The notes under the pieces are model-generated. The model did not search any database. It was not told the DNA's origin and worked only from the letters and a program-made list of their open reading frames with translations. A program made the translations under genes and the position numbers. A DNA stretch of 64,000 nt from Rhodobacterales bacterium 52_120_T64 (lineage in GTDB: Bacteria; Pseudomonadota; Alphaproteobacteria; Rhodobacterales; Rhodobacteraceae): NCBI GenBank assembly GCA_002162875.1, contig MABA01000004.1, positions 434,001 through 498,000 on the forward strand, in the 5' to 3' direction. This document shows positions 8,782 to 17,200 of this stretch, one piece after another. Each line of letters opens with the position of its first letter. Position 1 is the stretch's first letter.

Positions 8782-10446
8782 ATGTTGCAATTTTCGATCT
8801 GGAAGAAGGGGCTGATCTGGTCTCTGTGCCTACTTGGCATCGTTTTCGCGGCCCCCAATTTATTTTATACCAAGGTCGAAAAGGCCAATGACGTCCATAT
8901 GTTGGTCGAGGCTGGCGTTGTCGCCACGCCTGAAATGGAAGCAGATATGGCCGCGTGGCCTGATCTTCTGCCGTCCATGCTGATCAATCTGGGGTTGGAC
9001 CTGCGCGGCGGGGCGCACCTGCTAGTCGAAGTTGCGGTCGAGGATGTCTACGCAGATCGTCTCGATTCCATGTGGCCCGAGGTGCGTGATGCGTTACGCG
9101 AGATTAAAGACGACGTCGGTTCAATACGTCGTCAAGACAGCGACCCGGACGAGTTGCGCGTAAAAATTGGCGAGCCAGAAGGCATGCCAAATGCGCTTCA
9201 AGTCGTTGGCGACTTGACCAGCCCTATCGTTACACTGACAGGTGCGGGTTCGAACGACTTCGAAGTTTCCAACGATGGCGACGTTCTGGTTTTCACCCTC
9301 TCCGAAGCCGAGATGATTGCGATGGACGACCGTACCATGCAGCAATCCCTAGAAATTATCCGCCGTCGTGTAGACGAGGCAGGAACTCGCGAACCAACTA
9401 TTCAGCGCCAAGGGGCTGATCGTGTGTTGGTTCAAGTACCTGGAATCGGTTCTGCCGAAGAATTGCTGGATCTGATCGGTCAAACTGCGAAGCTTTCATT
9501 CCTGTCAGTCGTTCAGCAAACCTCGGACCCTGACATTCGCGCAGGCACCGGAAAAGTAGTTTACGCAGATGCGGACCAAGACGGTCTATATTATGTGCTA
9601 GAGCGGGTCGCAGTTGTCAGCGGAGACCAACTGGTCGATGCACAACCAACCTTCGATCAAAACGGTAGCCCTGCTGTGAACTTCCGTTTCAATCCCGCAG
9701 GTGGTCGCAAGTTTGGCGTATATACCGCAGAAAACATCGGCAGCCCGTTTGCGATTGTTCTGGATGAAAAAGTCATCTCTGCGCCAACAATCCAAAGCCA
9801 CATACCCGGCGGTTCCGGCATCATCACCGGAAACTTCACGGTCGAGGAAAGCACCCGTCTTGCAATCTTGCTTCGTGCGGGCGCCTTGCCCGCCGAGATT
9901 ACAGTTCTTGAGCAACGCACCGTTGGGCCAGAACTAGGCCAAGATAGTATCGACGCGGGTAAAATTGCTACGATCATTGCTTTTGCGTTGGTACTGGTAT
10001 TCATGGCCCTGTCCTACGGACTGTTTGGTGTCTTCGCCAACATTGCCTTGGTCCTGAACGTTGCGATGATTTTCGCTTTGCTATCGATAATCGGGGCAAC
10101 GCTGACGTTACCCGGTATTGCGGGCATCGTGTTGACCATCGGTATGGCGGTGGACGCCAACGTGCTGATTTTCGAACGTATCCGTGAAGAACTCAAAAGC
10201 GGGAAGGGCCCGGCACGAGCGATCGAGCTTGGCTATCAAAAAGCCCTCTCCGCTATTATCGACGCTAACGTTACGACGCTGATCACTGCTGTAATCCTGT
10301 TCGCCATTGGCTCGGGCCCGGTACGCGGGTTCGCGGTGACACTTGGCCTCGGCATCATAACGTCTGTCTTTACTGCAATCTGGGTTACGCGCCTGATGGT
10401 GGCCACATGGCTGTTCGCGCGCAAACCTAAAACAATCGAAGTGTGA
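8782..10446 (+). CDS. secD: Protein translocase subunit SecD
   Basis: A 554-residue inner-membrane protein with the SecD plan: one N-terminal TM (about 8-28), a large periplasmic domain with the DLRGGAHLLVEV motif at 73-84, and a C-terminal bundle of five helices. That bundle holds the MAVDANVLIFERIREE segment, whose Asp belongs to the proton-conducting path. With SecF it uses the proton-motive force to pull exported proteins to the periplasmic side. secF follows after 10 bases, so the two are co-transcribed. Confidence 0.97.
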   Translation: MLQFSIWKKGLIWSLCLLGIVFAAPNLFYTKVEKANDVHMLVEAGVVATPEMEADMAAWPDLLPSMLINLGLDLRGGAHLLVEVAVEDVYADRLDSMWPEVRDALREIKDDVGSIRRQDSDPDELRVKIGEPEGMPNALQVVGDLTSPIVTLTGAGSNDFEVSNDGDVLVFTLSEAEMIAMDDRTMQQSLEIIRRRVDEAGTREPTIQRQGADRVLVQVPGIGSAEELLDLIGQTAKLSFLSVVQQTSDPDIRAGTGKVVYADADQDGLYYVLERVAVVSGDQLVDAQPTFDQNGSPAVNFRFNPAGGRKFGVYTAENIGSPFAIVLDEKVISAPTIQSHIPGGSGIITGNFTVEESTRLAILLRAGALPAEITVLEQRTVGPELGQDSIDAGKIATIIAFALVLVFMALSYGLFGVFANIALVLNVAMIFALLSIIGATLTLPGIAGIVLTIGMAVDANVLIFERIREELKSGKGPARAIELGYQKALSAIIDANVTTLITAVILFAIGSGPVRGFAVTLGLGIITSVFTAIWVTRLMVATWLFARKPKTIEV

Positions 10447-10456
10447 GGGCCGGAAC

Positions 10457-11434
10457 ATGCGCTTGAAAATGGTTCCAAAAGAAACAAAAGTAGATTTCTT
10501 TGGTTTCTCCAAAATCTCTATCACCCTGTCCTCGGCACTGGTGATCGGCACGATCATCGCCTTCTTCACGATGGGGCTAAACTTCGGTATCGATTTCCGA
10601 GGCGGTACCATGCTCATGGTGGAAACGCCCGAAGCGGTCGAGGTTAGTGAATATCGCGAATTGTTAAGGGAAGTGGTCGATGGCGACGTAACCGTAACCG
10701 AGTTATCAGACCCGGCCGCAGCCCTTACGGGCGAGGAAAACAACATTATCATGGTGCGTATTGAACAAATCGGTGACGACACCGCGGTTCAAAACGACCT
10801 GATTAAAGTAGTGAAATCCACCCTAGGCGACGCGTTCGAAGGCATCGTGTTCTTACAAACCGACTCCGTCGGCGCGAAAGTGTCGGGCGAGCTTGTCCAA
10901 GCCGGCGTCCTCGCGATCGTCCTCGCTGTTGGCGCCGTCCTGTTCTACATCTGGCTGCGGTTCGAGTGGCAGTTTTCTGTTGGTGCAGTTGTCGCGCTGA
11001 TCCACGACGTGTTCATAACCATCGGTATTTTCTGCGTCACCCAGATTGAGTTTAACCTGACGATTATCGCCGCAATTCTGACCATTGTAGGATATTCGTT
11101 GAACGACACCGTGGTTGTGTTTGACCGCGTGCGTGAAAATTTGCGTCGATATAAAACGATGGAATTGAAAGAAGTGTTGAACCTGTCGATCAACGAGACA
11201 TTGTCGCGTACGATCATGACATCGGTTACAACTTTGATCGCATTACTTACGCTCTATTTTCTTGGCGGCGACGTGATCCGTGGTTTCACGTTTGCGATGA
11301 TCTGGGGTGTTATTATCGGTACCTACAGCTCCATCTTTGTGGCATCAGTCATCCTGTTACGCCTCGGCGTCAAACGGGACTGGGAAAAACCGGACAATGG
11401 GGCTGGAACGCAATTCGCGGATATCGACTCTTAA
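10457..11434 (+). CDS. secF: Protein translocase subunit SecF
   Basis: A 325-residue partner of SecD. One N-terminal TM is followed by NFGIDFRGGTML (about 36-47), a periplasmic domain to about residue 145, and five TM helices carrying GYSLNDTVVVFDRVREN, the conserved proton-path region. The length is normal. A GAGGGCCGG stretch precedes the ATG. The stop codon overlaps the stop of the convergent EamA gene by four bases. Confidence 0.97.
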   Translation: MRLKMVPKETKVDFFGFSKISITLSSALVIGTIIAFFTMGLNFGIDFRGGTMLMVETPEAVEVSEYRELLREVVDGDVTVTELSDPAAALTGEENNIIMVRIEQIGDDTAVQNDLIKVVKSTLGDAFEGIVFLQTDSVGAKVSGELVQAGVLAIVLAVGAVLFYIWLRFEWQFSVGAVVALIHDVFITIGIFCVTQIEFNLTIIAAILTIVGYSLNDTVVVFDRVRENLRRYKTMELKEVLNLSINETLSRTIMTSVTTLIALLTLYFLGGDVIRGFTFAMIWGVIIGTYSSIFVASVILLRLGVKRDWEKPDNGAGTQFADIDS

Positions 11435-12303
11435 CGCGTGGATACCCGTTCGCGATAAAATGTGAAAATCCCCATGCCAACAACAATTGCGCTTCCCGCA
11501 ATTGTCCATACATCCGGTATTTCCTTGAATATCAGGATGCCCAGAACCAGCGCCCAAATCAGGATGCTGTAACGAAACGGCGAGACAAACGATATATCGC
11601 CGTGGCGCATTGCGGTGATTGCTGACACATATCCAACCAAGATGAAGACCGCCGCAGCACCAAGGAGGGCAAATGTTTCCAATGAAATGGTGCGCCACTC
11701 CTGCGTGGTTGCAAATACACCAGCAAAGATCATGACTGCACCCGACGTAATTAAGGCCACGAATATTGATGGTGTAGATGGTGCAAGCTTGTGCGAAAGC
11801 AGGTCGCGTAGTGTGATAAATGCTACGGAAGCCAGTGCCCAAAGCGAGTAAGCGTTGAAACCTCCGGTTCCGGGTCGGACAATTATCAGTACACCCACAA
11901 ACCCAAGTGTAATCGCCAAGTACCTGCGCCAGCCAACTTTGTGACCCAGAAATAACGATGCCGCCAAAGTCACGGCCAAAGGTAATGATTGCAAGATCGC
12001 GGTGGCGTTGGCCAAGGGCATATTAAACAGCGCAGTTAAGAAACAAAAAGTAGCCCCAACTTCTGCAACTGTTCTCCAGCCAATAATTTTAATGTCTCGC
12101 CTGGACGGACGAAAACTTAGCGCGCCTTTATTCCATGCCAATAATCCAAGCAAAAACGTGGCGATAGCACCGCGAATGAATACGGCTTGAAATAGGTCCA
12201 ATTCGTCGGAAGCCAATTTTACCATGGTGTCATTCAGAACGAATCCGGCCATAGAAGCCATCATATAGAAGGCCCCTTTCAAATTATTCTGGCGATCATT
12301 CAT
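11431..12303 (-). CDS. EamA-family (DMT superfamily) transporter
   Basis: A 290-residue membrane protein with ten predicted helices in two homologous EamA halves (about 11-140 and 155-285), the standard DMT fold. The first half ends in a GFVGVLIIVRP segment typical of the family. DMT transporters export or import small metabolites such as amino acids or nucleotides across the inner membrane; substrate cannot be inferred. It stands alone, convergent with secF (TTAA overlap) and divergent from sodB. Confidence 0.88.
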   Translation of the reverse strand: MNDRQNNLKGAFYMMASMAGFVLNDTMVKLASDELDLFQAVFIRGAIATFLLGLLAWNKGALSFRPSRRDIKIIGWRTVAEVGATFCFLTALFNMPLANATAILQSLPLAVTLAASLFLGHKVGWRRYLAITLGFVGVLIIVRPGTGGFNAYSLWALASVAFITLRDLLSHKLAPSTPSIFVALITSGAVMIFAGVFATTQEWRTISLETFALLGAAAVFILVGYVSAITAMRHGDISFVSPFRYSILIWALVLGILIFKEIPDVWTIAGSAIVVGMGIFTFYRERVSTR

Positions 12304-12474
12304 GTTTTCATCCTGTCATTAGCTAGAATCGCCGATAGCACCGGATTGTCGTGGTCAAAAGCTCTCTAATACATGAATCCTGCGTTTCTGCACTTTTCCT
12401 TACGGCAAAACGGTTTATATTCCCAACCAAGCGGCAGACGTCGTGACAATCATTAAACCAAAAGGGGTTACACC

Positions 12475-13083
12475 ATGGCATTCGAACTTCCAGACCTACC
12501 ATATGCACATGACGCATTGGCAGCAGGCGGCATGTCCGCAGAAACAATGGAATTCCACCACGATCTGCACCACAACGCTTATGTGGTGAACGGCAACAAG
12601 TTGGTTGCAGGCACTGAGTGGGAGGGTAAATCCCTCGAAGAGATCGTTAAGGGCACATATGCTGCTGGGTCCGTCGCGCAAAACGGCATCTTCAACAACG
12701 CCTCGCAACACTGGAACCACGCTCAGTTTTGGGAAATGATGGGCCCTAATGGCCGCACAATGCCGTCCGAGCTAGAATCCCGCATTGTCGATGCATTCGG
12801 TTCCGTTGACACTTTCAAAGCCGACTTTAACGCTGCTGGCGTTGGTCAGTTCGGTTCCGGCTGGGTATGGCTAGTTGCTGACACGGATGGTTCGCTGAAA
12901 ATCACCAAGACGGAAAACGGCGTTAACCCGTTGTGCTTCAACCAAACTGCATTGCTTGGTTGTGACGTGTGGGAGCATTCCTACTACATCGATTTCCGCA
13001 ACAAACGCCCTGTTTACCTGTCGAATTTCCTCGACAACCTTGTGAACTGGGAAAACGTGGCAGAGCGTCTTTCGAACGCTTAA
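12475..13083 (+). CDS. sodB: Superoxide dismutase, Fe type
   Basis: A 202-residue Fe/Mn superoxide dismutase. The four metal ligands are visible: His28 in EFHHDLHH, His82 in WNHAQFW, and Asp164 and His168 in DVWEHSYY. Gln78 (NNASQHWNH) sits where iron enzymes carry their outer-sphere Gln, supporting the Fe type, though cambialistic use of Mn cannot be excluded. There is no signal peptide, so it is cytoplasmic. A purine-rich AAAGGGG stretch lies upstream of ATG and a terminator follows. Confidence 0.95.
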   Translation: MAFELPDLPYAHDALAAGGMSAETMEFHHDLHHNAYVVNGNKLVAGTEWEGKSLEEIVKGTYAAGSVAQNGIFNNASQHWNHAQFWEMMGPNGRTMPSELESRIVDAFGSVDTFKADFNAAGVGQFGSGWVWLVADTDGSLKITKTENGVNPLCFNQTALLGCDVWEHSYYIDFRNKRPVYLSNFLDNLVNWENVAERLSNA

Positions 13084-13101
13084 TCACGTCCAAATCTAAA
13101 C

Positions 13102-13137
13102 CAAAACTCCGTGCATCACGCGCGGGGTTTTGTGTTT
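13102..13137 (+). terminator. Terminator after sodB
   Basis: A 9-bp stem, AAAACTCCG (13103-13111) with CGGGGTTTT (13123-13131), containing one G-T pair and followed by T-rich sequence. It sits between the convergent sodB and LOG-family genes. The A-run before the stem lets it work in both directions. Confidence 0.7.
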
Positions 13138-13139
13138 TA

Positions 13140-13700
13140 TCAGGCGCGGTTTGCGCGCAAACGTTCCATCAAGGTAGGGACATCGTTCACAACTTGAAGT
13201 GAGTCCTTGAATGACGGATCAGCAAACCCCTGGTCGATAATGTGATCCAACAATGCCAGCAACGGATCCCAAAATCCCTTGATGTTCAACAGGTACACAG
13301 GCTTTTCATGCAAGCCCAACTGTCGCCATGTTAAAACCTCGAATAATTCGTCCAGCGAGCCAGCACCACCGGGCAGCGTGACAATCGCATCTGCGTTCAT
13401 AAACATAACTTTTTTACGCTCGTGCATGTTTTCGGTTATTATAAAACTGGTCAGATCGCGCTTGCCAACTTCCTGATCCAGCAGATGTACCGGAATAACG
13501 CCAAAAGTTTCGCCATTAGCGCTCTGGGTAGCGCTCGCTACCGCCCCCATAAGGCCAACATCACCGGCACCGTAAACCAGCCGCATTTCGTTTTTTGCCA
13601 AGGCCTCGCCAAGTTGTGTCGCCGAATCTTTGTAATGTTGAGAGCGTCCAAAGCGCGAGCCACAGAATACACAGACGGAATAGGTGGGTTTTTGGGTCAT
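13140..13700 (-). CDS. LOG-family protein (TIGR00730 Rossmann fold)
   Basis: A 186-residue LOG-family protein. The signature PGGAGSLDE is at 110-118, preceded by MHERK (92-96), which contributes phosphate binding. An N-terminal Rossmann segment holds the VFCGSRFG motif. Family members hydrolyse nucleoside 5'-monophosphates to free base and ribose 5-phosphate; the plant and some bacterial enzymes release active cytokinins. In bacteria most are annotated only as LOG or pyrimidine/purine-5'-nucleotide nucleosidase-like, so the physiological substrate here is open. Single gene, normal length. Confidence 0.88.
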   Translation of the reverse strand: MTQKPTYSVCVFCGSRFGRSQHYKDSATQLGEALAKNEMRLVYGAGDVGLMGAVASATQSANGETFGVIPVHLLDQEVGKRDLTSFIITENMHERKKVMFMNADAIVTLPGGAGSLDELFEVLTWRQLGLHEKPVYLLNIKGFWDPLLALLDHIIDQGFADPSFKDSLQVVNDVPTLMERLRANRA

Positions 13701-13812
13701 TAATCGTTGTTCCTCTTGTTAATACGTCCGAAATACCGCACCGTGCAGGCAAGAGGCAATCACTATTGTCGACTGGCACGATGTGAACGCCATAGCGAAC
13801 GGGAATTTGTAG

Positions 13813-15180
13813 ATGAACGGGTTTATTAGTAAGTACCGCTGGATAATCGTTATCGTTGTTGGTGGTTTGGCAGCAGCTATGGCATTTTACAACCAACAAG
13901 ATGAAACTCCTGTCGTCGTTGCCGAAAATACCGACGTAATCGTAGCGGAAGAACCCATGAACGTCTTACAAGACGCAGCTGCATCAGCGGATGTAGCTCT
14001 CGTAGAGGATCAACCGAATTCGGAGGTTGTTGGACAAGAAGACGCCGCTTTAGTCACAGCAGAAGCAACCGAAGTCGAGGGAACGGTAATTGTCGAAACC
14101 GTGGTCGAAAATACTGTCACCGTTGTAGAGTCTGTCGATGACGTTATCGAAGAAATCGAGATTGTTGAAGTCAAAGACGACGAAGTTTCCGAAGAAGCTG
14201 AAACTGTCGTTGCCGAAGCTCCGGTTGAAGAAACCGCCGAGGTTGATAGCGAAGAAAAACCTACTGAAAGTGACATGCCAGCAAGCGAAGTTGAAGCGGT
14301 GATCGAGGAACTTGTCAGTGCTATCAACACGACAAAAGACGAAGAAATCGAGGAAGCTGTCAAACCAACTTTCGACGTCGTCCGCGTTGATCCTACGGGG
14401 TCAGCCGTAATAGCCGGTACCGCAGAGCCGTTTTCGAAAGTCGTAATTCTTTCTAATGGCGAAGATATTGGCGAAGCCATCGCGGGTTCATCGGGGGAAT
14501 TTGTTGCAATTATTCAGGTGCCTGAAAACGAACAGGGCCAAACGCTTGAGCTGGAAACAGAAATAGACGGGCAACTGCTATTCTCTGACGAAACAATACT
14601 TATCCTACCAATCTTGCGTTCCGATGCTGCAGAAACGGTCGCAGAAGAGGCCGCTCCACCAATCATCCGCACTACCGCTGAGGAAGTCGTGATAGTTCAG
14701 GGTGCACCACAACTCGCGCTTGGGCAGGTTAGCCTTGATAGCATCAGTTACGACGACAATGACGAAGTTGTGTTGGCTGGTCGCGGGAATCCAGGCCGCA
14801 CTATTATCATCTACGTAAACGATGCGCCCTTAATGGACACCGTGGTGTCAGATTCCGGCAGTTGGAAACAAGCGCTGCATGGTCTGGACGCAGGTCGATA
14901 CGTTTTGCGTGTAGATGAAACCGATGATGAAGGAAACGTCACCAGTCGCGTCGAATCCCCGTTCCAGCGGGAATATCCAGAAGATGTTCGCGAGGCGAAA
15001 GCGGCCAACGATACGACCTATACGGTGCAACCGGGTAACTCACTTTGGCTTATCGCAACAGGTCGTTACGGAGACGGTATGCAGTATCACCAGATATTCT
15101 CGGCGAACAAAGACCAGATTCGCGATCCCGATCTGATTTACCCCGGCCAAGTGTTTGCAATCCCCGACGAGCAAGAATAA
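13813..15180 (+). CDS. Membrane-anchored acidic protein with Ig-like segments and C-terminal LysM domain
   Basis: A 455-residue protein. One N-terminal TM anchor (about 9-25) is followed by a very acidic low-complexity region rich in Val, Glu and Ala (about 30-185). Next come two beta-rich Ig-like repeats (about 190-265 and 300-385; compare GTAEPFSKVVIL with GRGNPGRTIIIY). A LysM domain closes the protein (about 400-452; YTVQPGNSLWLIATGRYG ... IYPGQVFAIP). LysM binds peptidoglycan, so the protein probably spans the periplasm from inner membrane to cell wall. This architecture recurs in Rhodobacterales, but the function is not known to me. An Atm1-type exporter starts 66 bases downstream. Confidence 0.85.
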   Translation: MNGFISKYRWIIVIVVGGLAAAMAFYNQQDETPVVVAENTDVIVAEEPMNVLQDAAASADVALVEDQPNSEVVGQEDAALVTAEATEVEGTVIVETVVENTVTVVESVDDVIEEIEIVEVKDDEVSEEAETVVAEAPVEETAEVDSEEKPTESDMPASEVEAVIEELVSAINTTKDEEIEEAVKPTFDVVRVDPTGSAVIAGTAEPFSKVVILSNGEDIGEAIAGSSGEFVAIIQVPENEQGQTLELETEIDGQLLFSDETILILPILRSDAAETVAEEAAPPIIRTTAEEVVIVQGAPQLALGQVSLDSISYDDNDEVVLAGRGNPGRTIIIYVNDAPLMDTVVSDSGSWKQALHGLDAGRYVLRVDETDDEGNVTSRVESPFQREYPEDVREAKAANDTTYTVQPGNSLWLIATGRYGDGMQYHQIFSANKDQIRDPDLIYPGQVFAIPDEQE

Positions 15181-15246
15181 TTTCGTTCAGGTCTGGTTCT
15201 TTAGCTCAACAATCCTTATCTGTTTCTTTCAAGAGGGATCAGATAC

Positions 15247-17157
15247 ATGAACAACGATGACACTAACTCCGAACGCCTGAACGGTTGGCGCACAATTAAA
15301 CGTGTCGCGCCCTACCTTTGGCCTGCAGACAACAAAGCAATTAAACTGCGTGTTGTGCTAGCGATGATCGCGCTTGTATTAGCCAAAGTATTAACGGTTA
15401 CCACACCGTTTTTCTTTAAGGCAGCGATTGATTCAATGTCGCCGGAAGTGCTTGAACAACCAGTGATTATGATGGTTACAGGCACGATCAGTCTTGTTAT
15501 TGCATATGGGGTAATGCGTCTGCTCGGGGTTGGTTTCAACCAGCTTCGCGACGCAATTTTTGCAAAAGTCGGCCAACGCGCCCTGCGACGTCTTGCGCTA
15601 GAAACCTTCGAACATATTCACGCGCTGTCTCTGCGGTATCATATCACCCGAAAAACCGGTGGTCTGTCCCGCATCATAGAACGTGGTGTCAAAGGCGTTG
15701 AATTTCTTTTGCGTTTCATGCTGTTTTCTGTGGGCCCACTAATTCTAGAACTGGCCATGGTCGGTCTGATTTTCTACATCGTTTTCGATGTGCGCTATCT
15801 GGGCGTAGTCGTCGTAACCATCGCGCTATATGTTTGGTTTACGTTCCGCATTACGGAATGGCGCGTAAAAATTCGCAAAGAGATGAACAAACAAGATACT
15901 GACGCGAACCAGAAAGCCATCGACAGCTTGCTGAACTATGAAACGGTGAAATACTTCAGCGCCGAACGCCGCGAGGCCAGCCGCTATGACGATTCAATGC
16001 GCAACTACGAACGGCTGGCAATCCAAACCAATTACACGCTCGGCTTTTTGAATTTCGGACAATCCGTTATCATCACAAGTGGTCTTGTTGGCGTTATGGT
16101 TCTGGCAGCTATGGGTGTGATGGATGGAACATTAACTGTTGGCGATTTCGTTATGGTTAACGCTTACATGATCCAAATCACCATGCCTCTGAACTTTCTT
16201 GGCACCGTGTATCGCGAGATCCGCCAAGCGCTTGTGGATATGGGCGAGATGTTTGACCTGCTCGGGCAGCCAGCGGAAATAACCGACAAAGAGAATGCAC
16301 CGGATCTGGTTTGTACGGGTGGTGAACTCTCGTTCGAAGACGTTGATTTTTCCTATGAAACTAACCGCTCGATCCTACACAAACTTAACCTGAAAGTTGA
16401 AGCTGGCCAGACTGTTGCTGTCGTTGGTCCTTCGGGTTCCGGTAAGTCCACAATTGGTCGGCTGCTGTTCCGTTTCTATGATGTAAATGGTGGTGGTCTG
16501 AAAATTGACGGTCAAGATGTGCGCGACATCACACAAAAAAGCCTGCGCGAGCAGATAGGCGTGATCCCCCAAGACACGGTGCTTTTCAACGACACCGTCG
16601 GGTATAACATTGCCTATGGCCGCCCCGAAGCCAGCCATGAAGAAGTGATCGAGGTTGCCAAGGCCGCCCAAATTCACGATTTCATCATGTCGCTACCCGA
16701 CGGCTACGACGCCATCGTTGGCGAACGTGGACTGAAACTATCGGGCGGTGAAAAGCAACGTGTCGGCATTGCGCGCACCCTTCTGAAAAACCCGCCAATC
16801 CTGTTACTGGATGAGGCTACATCCGCACTCGATTCCGAGACCGAGCAAGGCATTCTGGATTCCCTCAAAAGCATGGGGGAGGGGCGCAGCGTTATTACCA
16901 TCGCGCACCGTCTTTCAACGGTTGTGCACGCCGACCGGATCATAGTCCTTGAAAAAGGCCACGTGACCGAGGAAGGCACGCACGAGGAATTGCTCGCACG
17001 AAACGGTCGCTATGCCTCCATGTGGGCGCGTCAGGCTTCCGATAGCGAGTTGGAAATTAGAAAACCTGAGGAATTGGTTGGTGCTCGTAAAGGCACTAAA
17101 ACCACTGAACTAGAAAAATCCAGAGCTAGGTTGCGTAAAGATCTACCAACGATCTAG
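15247..17157 (+). CDS. Atm1/HMT1-type ABC exporter (ATP-binding and permease)
   Basis: A 636-residue half-transporter: six TM helices (about 30-325), then an ABC ATPase with Walker A GPSGSGKST, signature LSGGEKQRVG, Walker B ILLLDEATSALD and H-loop IAHRLST. The TM part resembles the ABCB7/Atm1 class, including the NYETVKYFSAERREA stretch typical of that group. Bacterial Atm1 homologues export glutathione-linked metal or sulfur species and help with metal tolerance or Fe-S homeostasis. It works as a homodimer in the inner membrane. The C-terminal 45 residues are charged and variable. Confidence 0.92.
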   Translation: MNNDDTNSERLNGWRTIKRVAPYLWPADNKAIKLRVVLAMIALVLAKVLTVTTPFFFKAAIDSMSPEVLEQPVIMMVTGTISLVIAYGVMRLLGVGFNQLRDAIFAKVGQRALRRLALETFEHIHALSLRYHITRKTGGLSRIIERGVKGVEFLLRFMLFSVGPLILELAMVGLIFYIVFDVRYLGVVVVTIALYVWFTFRITEWRVKIRKEMNKQDTDANQKAIDSLLNYETVKYFSAERREASRYDDSMRNYERLAIQTNYTLGFLNFGQSVIITSGLVGVMVLAAMGVMDGTLTVGDFVMVNAYMIQITMPLNFLGTVYREIRQALVDMGEMFDLLGQPAEITDKENAPDLVCTGGELSFEDVDFSYETNRSILHKLNLKVEAGQTVAVVGPSGSGKSTIGRLLFRFYDVNGGGLKIDGQDVRDITQKSLREQIGVIPQDTVLFNDTVGYNIAYGRPEASHEEVIEVAKAAQIHDFIMSLPDGYDAIVGERGLKLSGGEKQRVGIARTLLKNPPILLLDEATSALDSETEQGILDSLKSMGEGRSVITIAHRLSTVVHADRIIVLEKGHVTEEGTHEELLARNGRYASMWARQASDSELEIRKPEELVGARKGTKTTELEKSRARLRKDLPTI

Positions 17158-17200
17158 CCATATGCTTGTTAACCTCGGATAACTGGGCTATCTGCGCGAC

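Noticed and set aside
10108-10782. 224-residue minus-strand frame across the secD-secF junction
   Set aside because: It lies wholly opposite two certain genes and has no recognisable domain.
14010-14480. Ser/Thr-rich 156-residue frame on the minus strand
   Set aside because: It is the antisense of the acidic Val/Glu-rich part of the LysM protein; low complexity keeps stops out by chance.
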